Source: Adiantum capillus-veneris (taxonomy: Eukaryota; Streptophyta; Polypodiopsida; Polypodiales; Pteridaceae). From it: a stretch of 64,000 bases of DNA. The stretch spans positions 82,020,384 through 82,084,383 of the forward strand of contig CM043944.1 of assembly GCA_014529385.2 (NCBI GenBank). Direction: 5' to 3'. The position numbers and the translations under genes were made by a program. The notes beneath the pieces are model-generated. The model ran no database searches and was not told where the DNA came from. It saw only the letters and a list, made by a program, of their open reading frames with translations. Positions 34,118 through 47,762 of the stretch are shown piece after piece (position 1 is the first letter of the stretch; each line of letters begins with the position of its first letter).

Positions 34118-35639
34118 CAGGGCTGAGAAAAACTTCTGATTTGAATGTGTTGTATGCCCCTTGCATATAGTGCAGACCATGTCGGTGTCTTAGCTTATTC
34201 TATAAGCATACAACTACATGCCCTCATAGACTGAGGCTTAGCTTATCTTATAAGCGTACAACTGTGTACTTGGACCACGCCCTTGTAGAGAGAGGTACTA
34301 TAAAGTCACATCTTGACCCACTGACCTTGTATGTGATCGTGACTGTATCAAGGTAACTTTAAATATGGCACTTTGCTTGTGAATAACATAAAAATTATGT
34401 TAAGATAGTAGTTACTTACCCTTTCCTTGACAGAGTATTTAGTGTTATAGCAGAAACATATACAATGATGGAATGTCATACGTCCAGTGGACTAGCACGC
34501 CGTGTATACGTAGCAAAAAATAGAATAATAAGCCCGTGGCTTCAATGAAATTCTCAACCATGTGAGTTGTTGGTATATATGTCGGGAACGATTACACTGG
34601 CATGGATACATCAGAGTGCACCATTGCATAATATGAGCTTATATCCACATAGTGCCAAAGATGTGTACCATTACCATTGATCTAAAATCAACCAATAATA
34701 CCTTGGCACATAAGAGAATCCATGCTTCACATGAAGACAGGCAAAGTAATTTGTTTTGTACAATGGCATCTTATGGAGTCGGCCCAAGCACGTTGCTTTG
34801 CACAACAGAGAGATCTTTTCCAAGATGAAAAGTAAAACAAACATAACTTGAAATTGACTAACCTTGTCGGCTTGTTGTGGCGAGTTTTCTTGAGTGTCCA
34901 AAATAAAAACTCGCTTAAATCTGGCTCATAACCATATTTGCTTCTTGAGTGAGGTAGTTACGTCCTCATGTGATTGAAAAACCTATAGACATCTTGGCAA
35001 GTTTCCCTAAGTTCGTATGCTATTAGCATATTCCCAACTTTGGAAACTGCTACGCCAAATGTCGAAAGGGAAGCCATTCTTCACATAAGTGGAGGATCAT
35101 AATCTAGGTTGACTGCATCAATGGAAGACAATGGGCCTAGGAGTTCTCTCCTAGCATTGCTTGCCAACATCGTGAAATAATAACTAGTGACTGGCCTTGT
35201 GGAGTACCTTAGATTCACAAATCACATGCCATGCCTGACTTTCTTTTACATGCCAACGGGTTAAGAATACCCTGGAACACGGAGCCTGCTGCAATCTAAT
35301 GACTGATGCATTGTCGATATACCCATATACGACTGTGTGTTCATGTTCAAGGTCAAAACAAAATTTGAAGAAACTTGACCACGTCGATCCACCACCTCGT
35401 CGATAAGGACGCCATATTGAAAGCATATAATTGCAACAATCCATATCTAGTGCAAGCATATAAACAAAGCGTACTTGGATTGCAACCGTTAACAGCGCCA
35501 ACCTCGTATTGGGCAATTTGTCATCTCTTTGGCTTGGAGATTTCCAACCTCGTATCTAGCAATTTATCGTCGCATTGCCTTGGAGCCTTGCTCCTGGCTA
35601 CATGATTGTTAGTAGCAAGCTAACACGGACACCATTGTT
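32325..35639. other. No gene recognised
   Basis: AT-rich sequence after the primer site without gag or pol; the element is probably a truncated copy. An imperfect duplication of CTTAGCTTATTCTATAAGC is at 34190-34270. Open frames are short and carry no motif. Confidence 0.4.
34064..34115. repeat. (GA)n microsatellite
   Basis: About 25 uninterrupted GA units. Confidence 0.97.
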
Positions 35640-36483
35640 CTCTTTGTAAAACATTTATTATTTTGATAAATCAGGAATATTGTAACTCCTATTTTCTTGG
35701 ATAAACTTTGTAATTAATGAGCCGGGGCTACAAGCTTCCAGATTATATCAGCCAGTCATTACCCAGGTTTGGTAGAACTCCAGATTATTAGTTTTGACCA
35801 CCCAAAAACCTTGACTAAGATATAAAAGCCAATTTTTGTAAATTTTTTATAAGATTTTGGACAAGAAATACACAGCGTGAGCTAACGGCGCTTACTCCTC
35901 TCCTTCTCATGCTTCCTACTCCCTCCTCGGTTGTCACATTGCAGCCGCAAGTAAGAGCTCTACGCATTGACGTAAGCAGTTCACAGTATTTCGTAGCTTT
36001 TGGCGTCGCTGACGCGCATCCTAATTTCATCATAACTAGGAATTTACACTTTTAAATCGAAAACTAAGCATAGGCAGGGTATTGGGGCATCATTGCTAAG
36101 CATTTAGATGCATTCTGGGTCAAAAATGACTAGGTCAAAAATCCACTAATGTTAATAATTACGATTTTGGAACTTGACCTAAAGTGGGGTTTGAGACCAT
36201 AAGCATGTGTGCTTAGATCTTGTAAACATATCCTAGAAGTTTTGTTATGTTTGGATGTCATTTGATGCTGTAACGGATGTGAATTGTTTTCCGATGAGCG
36301 ATTAGGCTTTTGGTGATTTCAGTCACTTGAGTGTAGCTTGAGTTGGATGCGAGTTATTAGTTGTTTTTCGAGAGATTGACACCCTCTTGTGGCCTCTATG
36401 CACTAGTCAAGTCAGCTTCGTAATCGTGGTTCTCACTAATACTGCAATAAGATAGGATGATGAGGTTAGACACGCGTCCCACA
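35640..36483 (+). repeat. Probable LTR of a Tat/Athila-like gypsy element (right end defined)
   Basis: Ends CGCGTCCCACA at 36483 directly before the primer site. A TATA-like GATATAAAAG near 35817 could be its promoter. The left border was not found, so the start is approximate. Confidence 0.4.
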
Positions 36484-36503
36484 TTTGGCGCAGCTGTCGG
36501 GGA
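36484..36503 (+). other. Primer-binding site, tRNA-Asp type
   Basis: TTTGGCGCAGCTGTCGGGGA closely resembles the TGGCGCCGTTGCCGGGGA sites of Athila/Tat-type plant gypsy elements. Confidence 0.7.
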
Positions 36504-38160
36504 TTGAAGAGACCTAAACTAGGAAAAAACACGAGCGTCTTGTGTAGTTGTCCTTTACCTTCCTATAGGTTCGCCTAGAGTTTATAACTTTTTTTTAAAA
36601 ACCGCATAGCTTAAGATTTTCGTCTTTTGCTTTGTAGAAGTAGCTTGGAAGTAATCGTACTTGTTGAGTGCCTTTAAGATTTTAGGATTGTAGAAATAGA
36701 TTAGGATTTTGAGAATGATTGGTAGATGAGACAAGTCTTAAGATCAGTGCTCAGAAAAACATAAAACACAAGAAAATGAGTGTTGTGGACACTTTCCACA
36801 ACCCCATTGCATGAGAATCTAGGAGTAGGGTAAATAGGATCCGAGGTGCTCTCTGAAAGAATCAAGTGTTAGTTGTTATTGGAAGTTGCAGAATTTCAGG
36901 TCTATGTCTAGAAATAGCTCGAAAAGACTCGAAATCACTCAATCCGACTAGAGAGTAAGCCTAAAAGTTGTCTGAACCAGTTGGTAAGCTCAAAGACACT
37001 TTGAGGTAAAAATTTCAAGAATTGGCTAAAACTTAAATTATTTACTTTTTCTTGATATTTTAGGCCAAATTAAGTTTTGACTTGATTCATAGGCTAAAAA
37101 TAGCTCATGTAAAGACTGTCTTTGAAAAATTTGCAAAAACGTATTCATTTCAAGCCTCAAATCAATAATTATGATGATTAAATTTCTGTTCTAAATTGAC
37201 CAAGGTTCATACCATTGACTCATTGCATGTGTACGAACAACTTTTGTAAAGGCCGAAGAGATTTAAATCACTAAACTAGCAAAAAACTGGGTAAAGTTTG
37301 TACTGACTTTTTGAATCTTGAGTGTAAATCTAGAAAAAATTTATCCAAACTTGTTGAAAATTTATTCATAGGCTTATATTGATGTGATAAACATGTGTAC
37401 ATGCTCAATTGACCAAAAAGATGCAAAAATATAGCTGAAGTAAATAATCACGATTATTTACATCTGCTTCAAAACTTGATGATTTTGCAAATTTGAGTAT
37501 ACCACAAGGTCAAGTACATCAAATAGACCTCACAAATCAATGTTGGTGAAATTTGGATCCCAAAACTGAGACTTAAGTCAGATTCTTGAAATTTGAGTCT
37601 CCAGACACAAGACAGTTGATAAACTTGATCAGATTTTGTCCAAACTTGTTGAAACTTGTCCAGAGACTTTAACAAGTTGTATACTTGCTAAACCAATCAA
37701 AAAAGTACAAAAAACTGACAAAAATAAATAATAGTGATTATTTACTTTTGCTATCCAGAGACATCAATTTTGAATTTTGAGCTGATGCAGTGTTATACCA
37801 ACATAATATAAAGCCACATGGAAATTTTGGATTCAATCGGATCAAAACTGGTACAGATACACTCAGTTTATAGGTTGTAGATCAAACCTTTGAATTTTTG
37901 CTAAAATCGAATCTGAAAGTCAAATTTTGACTCCCTTAGCTCGATTTGAAGTGATACACAAAGACCAATCACGAGAGTACCAAAAACTCTACTGTCTTTA
38001 TAGAAGAATAGCTAACTTGATCAAATTTGTACAGGAATCAGGTAGCAGACGAGGAATCAGTGGCTTGACAGAAAGTCGCAATAGAATCAAGTGGAAATTG
38101 ACAACAAGTCAATCCAAAGGTGAGTACTCTATCCAGGGCTTCATAAGTCTATATGAACCT
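36504..38160 (+). other. Long leader of the Tat/Athila-like element
   Basis: No continuous ORF; loose repetition of TGTCCAAACTTGTTGAAA and TAAATAATCACGATTATTTAC phrases between about 37320 and 37745. Long untranslated leaders are usual in this group. Confidence 0.45.
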
Positions 38161-38162
38161 TA

Positions 38163-40395
38163 GATCTAGTCGTGTACTAGGAAATAGAGCATACTCGGAG
38201 AAACCTCCACTAGAGTATCCACCGAAGAAAGCGTGAATCAAGGCACTTCCTTGCACACAATTCTTGAAGAAGTCTCAGACATTTTTTCATATTCAACATC
38301 CAAAATGTCTTCTTACTTGACTCACTCAGAAATCGGAACGACAGTATGCTATAAGCATATACTATATTTTTACAAGACCAACCTACGTGTTTAGGGATTG
38401 TTATAACAACAACTTTGTTATGATGACTCTTGAGGAGGTAGAACAAACCAAATACCAAGGGTATTACATACGGGATTGGATATTAGGACAAGGACCAGAA
38501 ACAATTCCAAGAGATGAACACCGTGAGAGATCATCCGAGAGTAATGTGAAGAAACCAAAAATCACCTCATCACGTAGAAAAAGCATAGGGTTGTATAGCA
38601 TTTGACTTAGGAGACAATTGCAAAATTTTCAATGAAGAAGATGTCCCTAAGGATAACCAAAGCGAGAAAATGATGTCTACTAAACCAGCAAAAGTGGGAA
38701 CGGTTGTTGCATCACCACTCTCAACCATAGAAGTTATGCTAAAAAGGATGAACGACATGATGAACAACATGCAAAAAGCACCTATGAGGGTAGCAGGATA
38801 GGGGATGCCTCAACAGGGACAACCAATTAAGCCACAAAAATGGTGTGAAATCAAGGGTAAATGGACCAACCATGAGACCCACGAGTACTACTTTAGACCC
38901 AAGTATGATGGGAATGTTCAGTATGTGCCCATGAGGCCACAAGGACAACCCATGCACATATATCAACCTAATATAGCCGAATCTCAAAGACCACCAATGG
39001 GTATGGAAAGACCTCAACCTGTGTTAGGACAAAAACCTCCATATCCAGGACATAATGCAGTGCCTCTAAAGTACATGCACTCTAAAGGAGTCATAGATGA
39101 ACAAGTATTAGTGCCTGTTACACCCTATGCAGTGCCTAGTCCATCTACAGTAATGGTAGAAGGTGATTGGTATAATCCACATCTAGCACCAATGGAAGAG
39201 CTTATGCTCCACCAAAGCTCGTGCCAATGTATTATGTAGTTAATCAAGGTGTCAGACCTCCCATGGTAAGACCCATGATGAAGCCAAGAACAGGAAACTG
39301 TCATAACTGTGGTGCTGATGATCATTGAAAAAATGAATATCCAGAGCCTGACAAAAACCTCAAACCAATTGAAGCCTATTGCATACAATGTTGCAAAAAG
39401 GGAGGACACTTTTCGGATGATTGTCCTAAAAATCCTTTGAACAAGGGTAAAACGATAGTAAACGTAGTCCAAGTGATACCTAGTAGATCATTAGAGAGTG
39501 AACCGATTGTTCCAATCAAGGTAATCACTAGAGCCTAGGCCAAGAAAAAGAAACACAACTCCTCTGATGATTCGGAAAATACTAAAGTTTCTTCTGAAAG
39601 AATCAAAAGGAACACAAGCAAAAGATATGAGATGAGAAAAAAAAACAACAGGTTGAAATCGAGGAGAAAGAAAAGAAGCTATTCCAGGAAAAGTTGAAAG
39701 AAACTGGAAGTGAATTTAAAGAAACAACCGTGAAATCTGGAGGATCCATTCTAGTTGATAAAATTTTTTAGTCTATTAATGCCGCCTTGGAAGCCTACCA
39801 AGCAGGACTTAAAGCAGGCCAAAACATGGAAAACAAGTGGAAAAACTATCCTTCTCCAGACATGGAAGTAGCTAAGCTGGAAGCTTATCAAAATTTGGTA
39901 AGAATCACGCAAGAAATGCTGGGAAAACAAAAACCCAAGCTTGAAAGTATTGCAAAACCGGAGGAGCTTGTGATAAGAGACACTAAAGAAAAATTTGATG
40001 TGGTGGCAGAACTCCACCTTGAAACAAAAGAGCCAAACTTACAGTGCCTGACAACGAAGATGCCTTAGACGGAATTCCATTCGTAGAGGAAGACTGGCTA
40101 GGACACTTATGGAAAAAAGTGAGAGAGATCAATGATGGGAGCGTAACTCTAAAGTCAGCTCCTATAGAGGAAGTCTGGTCGGATAACCTACCTTCTAGTA
40201 TGAGTATGGATGTACAATATTTGTATGGGGATTGCGGATTGGAAGCTTCAGGAATGTCGAAACCATTGACCTCAAAAACATTACCTTCTTACTTGGGAGA
40301 TAACAAAGATGAATCTATGGTGTGCAAGACCACTCAAGGAAAAAGATCTGATCAGACCTCCTCAAGTCCAAACTTACATAGTAATGTCTCTACTT
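38163..40395 (+). pseudogene. Gag region of the Tat/Athila-like element, broken
   Basis: Open pieces at 38387-38605, 38805-39239 and 39787-40397 in plus orientation, with frameshifts near 38600 and 39205. Two zinc knuckles are visible at 39300-39430. The first (CHNCGADDH) is damaged by TGA and a Cys-to-Tyr change, both G-to-A. The second is CIQCCKKGGHFSDDC. A Lys/Glu-rich stretch follows. No polymerase follows because copia sequence begins at about 40394. Confidence 0.62.
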
Positions 40396-42424
40396 AACTT
40401 TTCTGAAACAAGGCAATACCACCATCACACTGCTTAAACTGTACGCCCAAATAATGATGCAACAACCCCAAATCTTTCATCTTGAAAGTAGAATTCAAAT
40501 TAGCCTTAAATTCAGAAATATGTCTCTCATTTGGTCCAGTGATCAGCAAATCATCTACATAAAGAACCACAATGAGAAGTACATCACCCTCACGCTTTAC
40601 ATACAATGTGCTTTCTGTTGGACTCTTACGAAAGCCTTGTTTGACGAAATGAATGTTAGCTTTCTCATACGAAGCACAAGGAGATTGCTCCAATCCATAC
40701 AAAGCCTTGTTACATTTGCACACTTTGTCCTCTTGTCCTTTCTTGACAAAACTGTGAGGCTGCGTTACATAAACTTCCTCAAATATGTCACCATTCAAGA
40801 AAGCAGTAACAATGTTTGATTGATGTACATCCCAACCAAAATGAGCTGCCAATGCACATAGAAAATGCACAGTAGTCATACAACAAGTGGGAGCAAAGGT
40901 CTCTTCATAATCTATGCCTTTTTGCTTTGCATAACCCTTTGCAACTAGTCGAGCCTTATGGCGATCGATCTCACCATCCGGCTTGCGTTTGAACTTGTAA
41001 ACCCACTTTGTACCAATGGCCTTTTTGTAAGGAGACAAATCACATAAAGTCCATGTGTTATTTTCTATAAGTGCATCATATTCTGATTGCATGGCAGCCA
41101 TCCAATTTTTTGAATTCTGTGCTTCATCAAAAGACAGAGGCTCCCCAACATCATGTAAGCTAGACACAACGAAATCATAACAATCTGATGCATAAGTTGC
41201 ATGGCAAGATCCTAAACGAGTACGACTAGACAAAGGTGCATCCAATTTACTGTCATGCAAAGTGTGCACCAGCCATTTTGGCATACCTCTAGCTTGCTCA
41301 TTTTCAGCCCTTTTCTCATCAATTACATCATGTACATCTGCATCAGTAATAGGCTGATCTGTAACATTTTCAGAAACCCCCATAGGTTGTACATTTGCCT
41401 CATTGAAATTTACATTTGTGTTTCCACCACTAAAAAGAGGAAACAAAGTGTCATAAATGTCCTTTAAGCTTACATTACTATCTCGAGTACATGACAACAG
41501 GGGCTGAATAGAATCTTCCACAAACACTATATCTCGTGAAACCAGAATACGCTTTGTTTGTGGATGATACAACCTGTAACCTTTACTTTCAGCACTATAA
41601 CCAACAAAAATACATTTGATAGCCTTATCATCCAATTTTTTGTGTTGTGTTTGTGGCACCAAAGCATATGCCAAACAGCCAAAAACACGCATGTGCTCAA
41701 TAGAAGGGTTTCTATCATGCCATGCTTCATATGGAGTAATAGACTGCAAATCTTTTGTAGGACATCTGTTTAGTACATAAGTGGCACACATGATGGCCTC
41801 AAGCCAAAAAGAATGCGGCAAAGCTTGACTTTTGACCATACATCGTGCCATTTTCGTAAGTGACCTGTTTTTCCTCTCAGCAACACCATGTTGTTGAGCT
41901 GTATAAGGCACTGTACATTGGTGTTTTATCCCACGACTAGCCAAAAATGCATTAAATTCATGAGACATATAATCCCCCTCTTGATCAGAACGGAGGGTGG
42001 CCATAGTACATTTTGATACATTTTCAGCCATAGCCAGAAATTGTTTGAAGCACATAAAAACTTCAAACTTCACTTTAAGCAGAAATACCCATGCATGCCT
42101 GGAGTAATCATCAATGAAAGTCACAAAGTAAAGGTAATTGCCCAAGGACGGAGTTTGCATGGGCCCACAAACATCACTATGCACAAGGTGCAACCTGCTT
42201 GTGGCCCGAACTAAACCATCCTTTGGAAACTTAGAACGCTGTATCTTATCCAAAATATAGCCTTCACAAACATGTTTGAGAGGTGCTTCAAGAGGCGGCA
42301 AAGAAGCAACCATATCAGATTTCTGCAAACGCAGCAAACTGGAAAAATTCAAATGACCAAAACGTACATGCCAAAGTTTTGCATCTGAAATAGCCCTTGA
42401 ATCTACAACTGCATTTGCAAAATT
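40394..42424 (-). pseudogene. Copia integrase and reverse transcriptase
   Basis: The ORF from 42352 follows a GAG-pre-integrase stretch broken by a TAA at 42425. Integrase residues are present (HSDVCGPM, TLRSDQEGDY, HGVAERKNRS), then a linker and reverse transcriptase (WVYKFKRKPDGEIDRHKARL, TAFLNGDI, VVLYVDDLLITG). YVDD is the catalytic motif. The sequence stops abruptly after GGIALFQKS, before RNase H. Confidence 0.92.
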
Positions 42425-43192
42425 TTATCCACACTTGTTATACAAAGTAAGCTTATATAGCCCACGACACAAAAGTCCAAATGCAACAATTTCATCACCA
42501 AAACTAAGATCATGAACTGTACATCTGTCATCCACAAATTTGACTACAAGTCCAAGTCTAGCAAGTGCAGATACAGACAAAAGATTCTTCTTGATCCCAG
42601 GTACATAAAGTGCATCAACAAGTGCAAAAGAACTGCCATTTGCAGTAGTGAACACAATCTTTCCAACTCCCTGAACCGGATAAGAGGCATTGTTGGCACA
42701 AGTGACTGAATTCCCATGAGGGACAGACTCAAGAGAGGTGAACAATTCACGATGTGAGGTAATGTTCTTTGTAGCACCACTGTCGAAATACCACACATGT
42801 GAATCTACAACAACTGACAAGCATGCATCATGGACAGCAGGATTGTAAGTGCACTCTGTGCTAAAATCCCATTCTGCATCAACATCAGCATTACTTTCTC
42901 CTTTCACAGAAGACTCAACAATGGCTGCATTTGTAGTGGAACCAGCATTTGCAGTGGAACCACCCTCTTTCTTCTTAGCCTCTTTGACCTTCAACTTAGG
43001 ACACTGCTTGATCAAGTGATCATTAGCTTTACAATAATGGCAATGCATCTTCTTTTTGACGTTATCACTAGAATTGCCAGACGAAATGCAGCCAGCAGAA
43101 GCATTAGGAATAGGAGTTTTGCCACTCGCAGTAGAACCATAAGAAGTGGTTGCATTGTTGTTACCACCCTTTCCTTGAGAAGCAATAAAAGC
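42425..43192 (-). pseudogene. Copia zinc knuckle and protease
   Basis: CHYCKANDHLIKQC (nucleocapsid knuckle) near 43040 and the protease active site WYFDSGATKNIT near 42780. It is one frame with the upstream gag and the downstream integrase, broken only by TAG (43193-43195) and TAA (42425-42427). Confidence 0.9.
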
Positions 43193-43657
43193 CTATTCAA
43201 CTGCACGCTGTCTAGTCCTGTTTTTCCTCGAAAGTGACTCTTGCAACAGCAATGTGCATAATGCATCAAACCTGACAACTTCTGGATTTTCTTGGGTCAT
43301 AAGTCTCCAAGAACTAGCAAAAGTCTGGTAAGAATCTGGTAAGGCATCAAGAACAATCTGCATAAGGGAACTATCTGAAATGACTTCACCTACAAAAATA
43401 AGTTGCTCATCGATAACCTTGACACTAGCAACCATATCATCTTCCTCATGCATAATCTTTGACTCCAACTCTTTACGCAGAAAAGCAGGTTTAGCCTCAT
43501 TGCGGCTTGCATAAAGACTAGCCAAAATATCCCAAGCCTGTTTTGCAGATTTTGCTGAACGGATGTGAGGAACAATGGTGCGCTTCACAGAAAACGCAAT
43601 CAATGCATGAGCCTGTGCATCCTTACATCCCAACGAACTTGTTTTGTTGTAGGAAAA
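43193..43657 (-). pseudogene. Copia gag, C-terminal part
   Basis: UBN2-type gag sequence (AKQAWDILASLYASRNEAK, DALPDSYQTFASSW, LLLQESLSRK). Its N-terminal part lies beyond the gypsy insertion; frame across the junction is off by a small indel. Confidence 0.85.
43653..43657. repeat. Target-site duplication (left) of the gypsy element
   Basis: GAAAA, matching 54580-54584. Confidence 0.88.
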
Positions 43658-46558
43658 TGTGAGGTCCCCACCCCGTCGTATCAACAACGGATCTGATGGT
43701 AAACCTGGTGGCCACTAGATCTATAGCGGAAGCAAACAAAATGGTTCAGGGTTCAACTAGCGGACGATCTCTCATCACAAAGTGAGTCGAGTTCGAGCCT
43801 ACTAGCAACGAGATCTAGCTCCACCTCGCAGGGGAAGCGTACTTAACTATCTAGCGATCCTAAGACCCACCTTCCAAGAGAAGAGAAACCCCGAGTGCCT
43901 TTTTCCCCATGTTTCAGAGGCACGTACTCTCAAGGATTCGCCGCTCTAGGGGCAATGAGTAATACCAATATCGAGTAAGCACTATGGGGACAGAGAGTTC
44001 CCGACCAATCGGGACCACCCATCTCGTAGGCATTGGCAACCTGAGCCAAGCCCCCACTTTCCACCCCCACACTCACACTTCCTCGTGTGACCTAATTACT
44101 ACCACAAAGGTTGTTCAACATAAATATTCCTTGTTTAATTATGAATCACATGGTTCGTTAAAACAGCCCTTCAACCAGTATTGCAAAGAACACCAGGACA
44201 TAATTCTAGTAAAAATTCTACTCAAACTTATTCATAAAAGTTCCAATGTTTTGGAGGTACAACATCCCCCCTCCAGCGAGAGTTCACTCCTCCCGTTGTC
44301 GCCTAGCTGCCCATACAACTAGGTATGTCCACCGCATAGAAAGCACGTCATGGACACCCCCACCGCATAGAAAGCAAGACGTGGGTTCCCACCACATAGA
44401 AAGCAAGTCGTGGGTATCCACCGCATAGAAAGCATGTCGTGGATTCAAGAGCCCTAACGAGGAACTCTGCCCCCTGTGATCAGTAGGGGGGTCAGGACTG
44501 ATTCAACATTGGAAATAAAATGAACATGTCGAGCTAAATTTTCCCTAGCAAACATTCTTTCCTCTTGCAAACAGCATACCCATCAATCATTTCTTTCCTA
44601 CTTTATACTTAAATGTACTATGCATTCGATGCCGAGGTTTCTGTCTGATTTCTCCAACATGTTTGGGGATATGTTCATTCCTAACTAATCGTATGCAATG
44701 TTAATTAAACAACTTGAATAGAAATTGGGACCTACCTCTTCCATTTCCTCGTCAATAGCCCGTGAGATGGCCGGTATTTGCTCGTCCATGGGAGCTTTCC
44801 CCTTCCCGTTGACATTGCTAGTTCCTGCTTTGCGATCATGGGCACCACCGAAGCGCGTCCTCTTAACCGGGGCCATTTCTCACTACTTTAAATGATTAGC
44901 TTGGAGAAAGAGCTAAGGTTCACAGCATCATAACAGTCCAATGGGTAGATTAGTGACATCAATCAATCCTTCCTATATGAGAGTCTAGATTTCTTTCATA
45001 AAGCAATCATTAAGGATGGCACATAATCCTATGGGAACCGGCTCTAAGATAATTATTCGGCTTACATGATCAAGAATAATTAGGATTTCACTATTGGAAT
45101 TACCAGAGAATTGGATTAAGTATGATTAAACTATTTCCTAGCAATTAGATGATGCAGATTTACCCTATGCATATGTGTGAGGAAAAACCAGTTCTTAGAG
45201 ACTTATTGACGGATTAATTTCTCCTTAATTACGTCTTAATGCATAAGAGAAATGAATTCAATTAAGCTACAATGTTAATGAGTGATTTCAATAGTGATTC
45301 TCTTCAATCTGCACAAATACTAGCTTACCGATTAATTACTATGCTATCTAGAGAGAGAAGATTCTGATAATTATGCTCTAATCATTAATCGAGAGTGAAA
45401 AATGGCTGATAATTCAGCTATGGAATGATGATTACATAATAGAGTACGAATAAGGAGAATTTAGAGAGTAGTCATAGAAATTTAGAGAGAGAAGATTCTG
45501 ATAATTATGCTCTAATCATTAATCGAGAGTGAAGAATGGCTGATAATTCAGCTATGGAATGATGATTACATAATAGAGTACGAATAAGGAGAATTTAGAG
45601 AGTAGTCATAGAAATTTTCGGCTAGGAATAGGCATAATGTACGAGAAATTTTGATGGTAGAGAAAGAGATTTTCAGATGGCATTAATTAAACTGTCGTTA
45701 CTGTGATTAAGAGCTGGTAATCTTCTCGATTTTCTGATCTAATCGAGCTTCTTGAGATGAAAATTCGGCAGCACCTCCCTCCTAGCTTCTTCTTCAATAG
45801 GTGTGTGATTCGGCAACACCTCCCCAATGTATGTGGGTATGTGTGTATGCACTGTGTGTGTGTGTGATCATAAGTGTGTGTGTGTGTGTGTATGCAGGTC
45901 TTTAAATAGGCTCCTACAGGCTGAAAATGGATCTGGGTTGCTAAATGCATCTGGGAGCTTCTCCAGTTAAGCATGGCAAGTCCAGTTCTCTGCCCACCAA
46001 GTGTCAGGTTGGCTTGGTTAACTGGTTCTGAGACTGAGTTGCAGGCTTGGCAGCTTTCCCAAGACTCCTACAAAGCAAGAGGGTGCCCCCTAGCTGCTAA
46101 AGCTGATCTGGAGTGGCCTGGGACCTGTTCCCACACAGTCCCGGGCCCGCGGTGCCTCCCCGGACAATTTTTAGGAAATTTGGTTCTAGGCTAAAACGGG
46201 TCATACGAATCGGATTTTGATGCCGTAAATTGCCATACGAAGCTCTAACTAAGGTGTACTGGCCCGAGTACTTGCCATATTTAGCAGCCCTCGGGGTCCG
46301 AAAATGCATTTTTTTCAAATTCGGGGTACGGGTGCAAATTTTCGAGACGGTCGAGACTGGACGGTTCGGGTGACCAAAAACTTACTATTTTTGGAAATTT
46401 TTCACAAAAATTATTTTAATTCACATTTTGAAGCTTTATAACATTCTAAACATCATGGCACTGACAGAATCTGGAAAACTGCTAAAAATAGTAACTTATT
46501 CCATTGTATTCATTTCGTGGTACAAGGGTGCTCTTGTGATCGGGTCAGAGACCTTACA
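43658..46558 (-). repeat. 3' LTR of the complete gypsy element
   Basis: Plus-strand ends TGTGAGGTC and GACCTTACA. Contains a 134-bp tandem duplication (about 45350-45615), a (GT)n leader region, a TATA-like TATTTAAA near 45900 and the exon at 44736-44876. Confidence 0.95.
44736..44876 (-). CDS. LTR-embedded coding exon (3' LTR copy)
   Basis: 47 codons, ATG 44874-44876, MAPVKRTRFGGAHD..., ending EEMEE at a GTAGGT donor. In the 3' LTR it could only drive read-through into flanking DNA. Confidence 0.55.
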
Positions 46559-46575
46559 ACCTCCCCAACGTGAAA
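46559..46575 (-). other. Polypurine tract of the gypsy element
   Basis: Minus strand GTTGGGGAGGT directly before the 3' LTR (TGTAAGGTC). Confidence 0.6.
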
Positions 46576-46589
46576 AATTTGAGATGTCC

Positions 46590-47762
46590 TCATCTCAAGA
46601 ATGAGTTTGGGTAATATTTTAAGAGCGTCGATTCGTCCTCCCAAGTTGCATCTTCTTCAGGGTAATCCTTCCACTTTACCAGATGTTCTGTGATAGTTCT
46701 GTTGCGTAATTTCCTTTCTCTTGTTTCAAGTACATAGTCAGGTTGGAGTTCGAGAACTCCTTGTGCTGGCATGACTATCTGATCTGAGTCCAAGAATTGC
46801 TCGGGATTGGGAATATAGGGTTTGAGTAAGCTGACATGGAATACATCATGAACCTTCAAGTTTGCAGGTAACTTTAGCTTGTAGGCCTAGTCACTTACAA
46901 CCTTAATGATCTCGAATGGTCCACAGTACCTTGGGCTTAGCTTCTTGTATCTGCCTAGCGATAAATTTCTTTTCTTAGGTCGGACTCGGAGAAAAACCTT
47001 ATCTCCTTCCTTGAAAGTTCTATTTGTGCGGTTCTTATCTGCATAGTACTTCTGCCTATCTTGAGCTGCCTGAATGTCCTGGCGAATGGCTCTAGTCTGT
47101 GCTTCCATATCTTCTAACATCTTTCTAGAGGCTTCTACTTTGATGGTTGGATCTGAAAAGTTTAGTGGTGCTAAACAGTCCTGTCCATAAAGAGCTTTGA
47201 AAGGTGACATTCCAATGCTTCTGTGTTCGGAAGAGTTATAATCATATTCTACCAAAGGTAGATATTGTAACCACTTCTTTGGTTCTTGCGAACAATAGGC
47301 TCTGAGAATGTCCTCGATGACTTGATTAACTCTTTCGGTTTACCCGTCAGTCTGTGGATGATATGCTGTGCTGAAGGCTAATTGTGACCCAATAGATTGG
47401 AAAAGAGAGGTCCAAAATTTTGATGTAAACTTGTCATCTCTATCGCTGACGATACGCTTGGGTAGACCATGTAACCTAAAAATCTCCTTGATGAATACCC
47501 GACTAACATCTGAAGCAGTAAAGGTTGTCTTTACGGGTATTAGATGAGCCACTTTTGTGAGCATGTCAACAACCACAAAACCAGAATCATACCCTCCTGT
47601 AGAAGGTAACCCTGTAACAAAATCCATACTGATGCATTCCCACTTCATCTGGGGCATGTCAAGAGGTTGAAGTTGCCCTGGTAATTTGATCCTTTCGGCC
47701 TTTATCCGTTGACAAGAAAGACATTGTCTCACATAGCGAAGTATGTCTCCTTGCATTCCAGA
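46590..47762 (-). pseudogene. Gypsy integrase with C-terminal chromodomain
   Basis: Zinc-binding part (CLSCQRIKAER), core (SMDFVTGLP, IVSDRDDKFTSKFW, TAYHPQTDG), stop TAA at 47340-47342 exactly where families have Gln (DGQTE), then VEYDYNSSEH, an SH3-like end, TAG at 46887-46889, and a chromodomain (PDYVLETRERKLR, HLVKWKDYPEEDATWE). A third stop (TAG 47763-47765) precedes, at a position usually Trp. All three stops fit single transitions. Confidence 0.92.
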
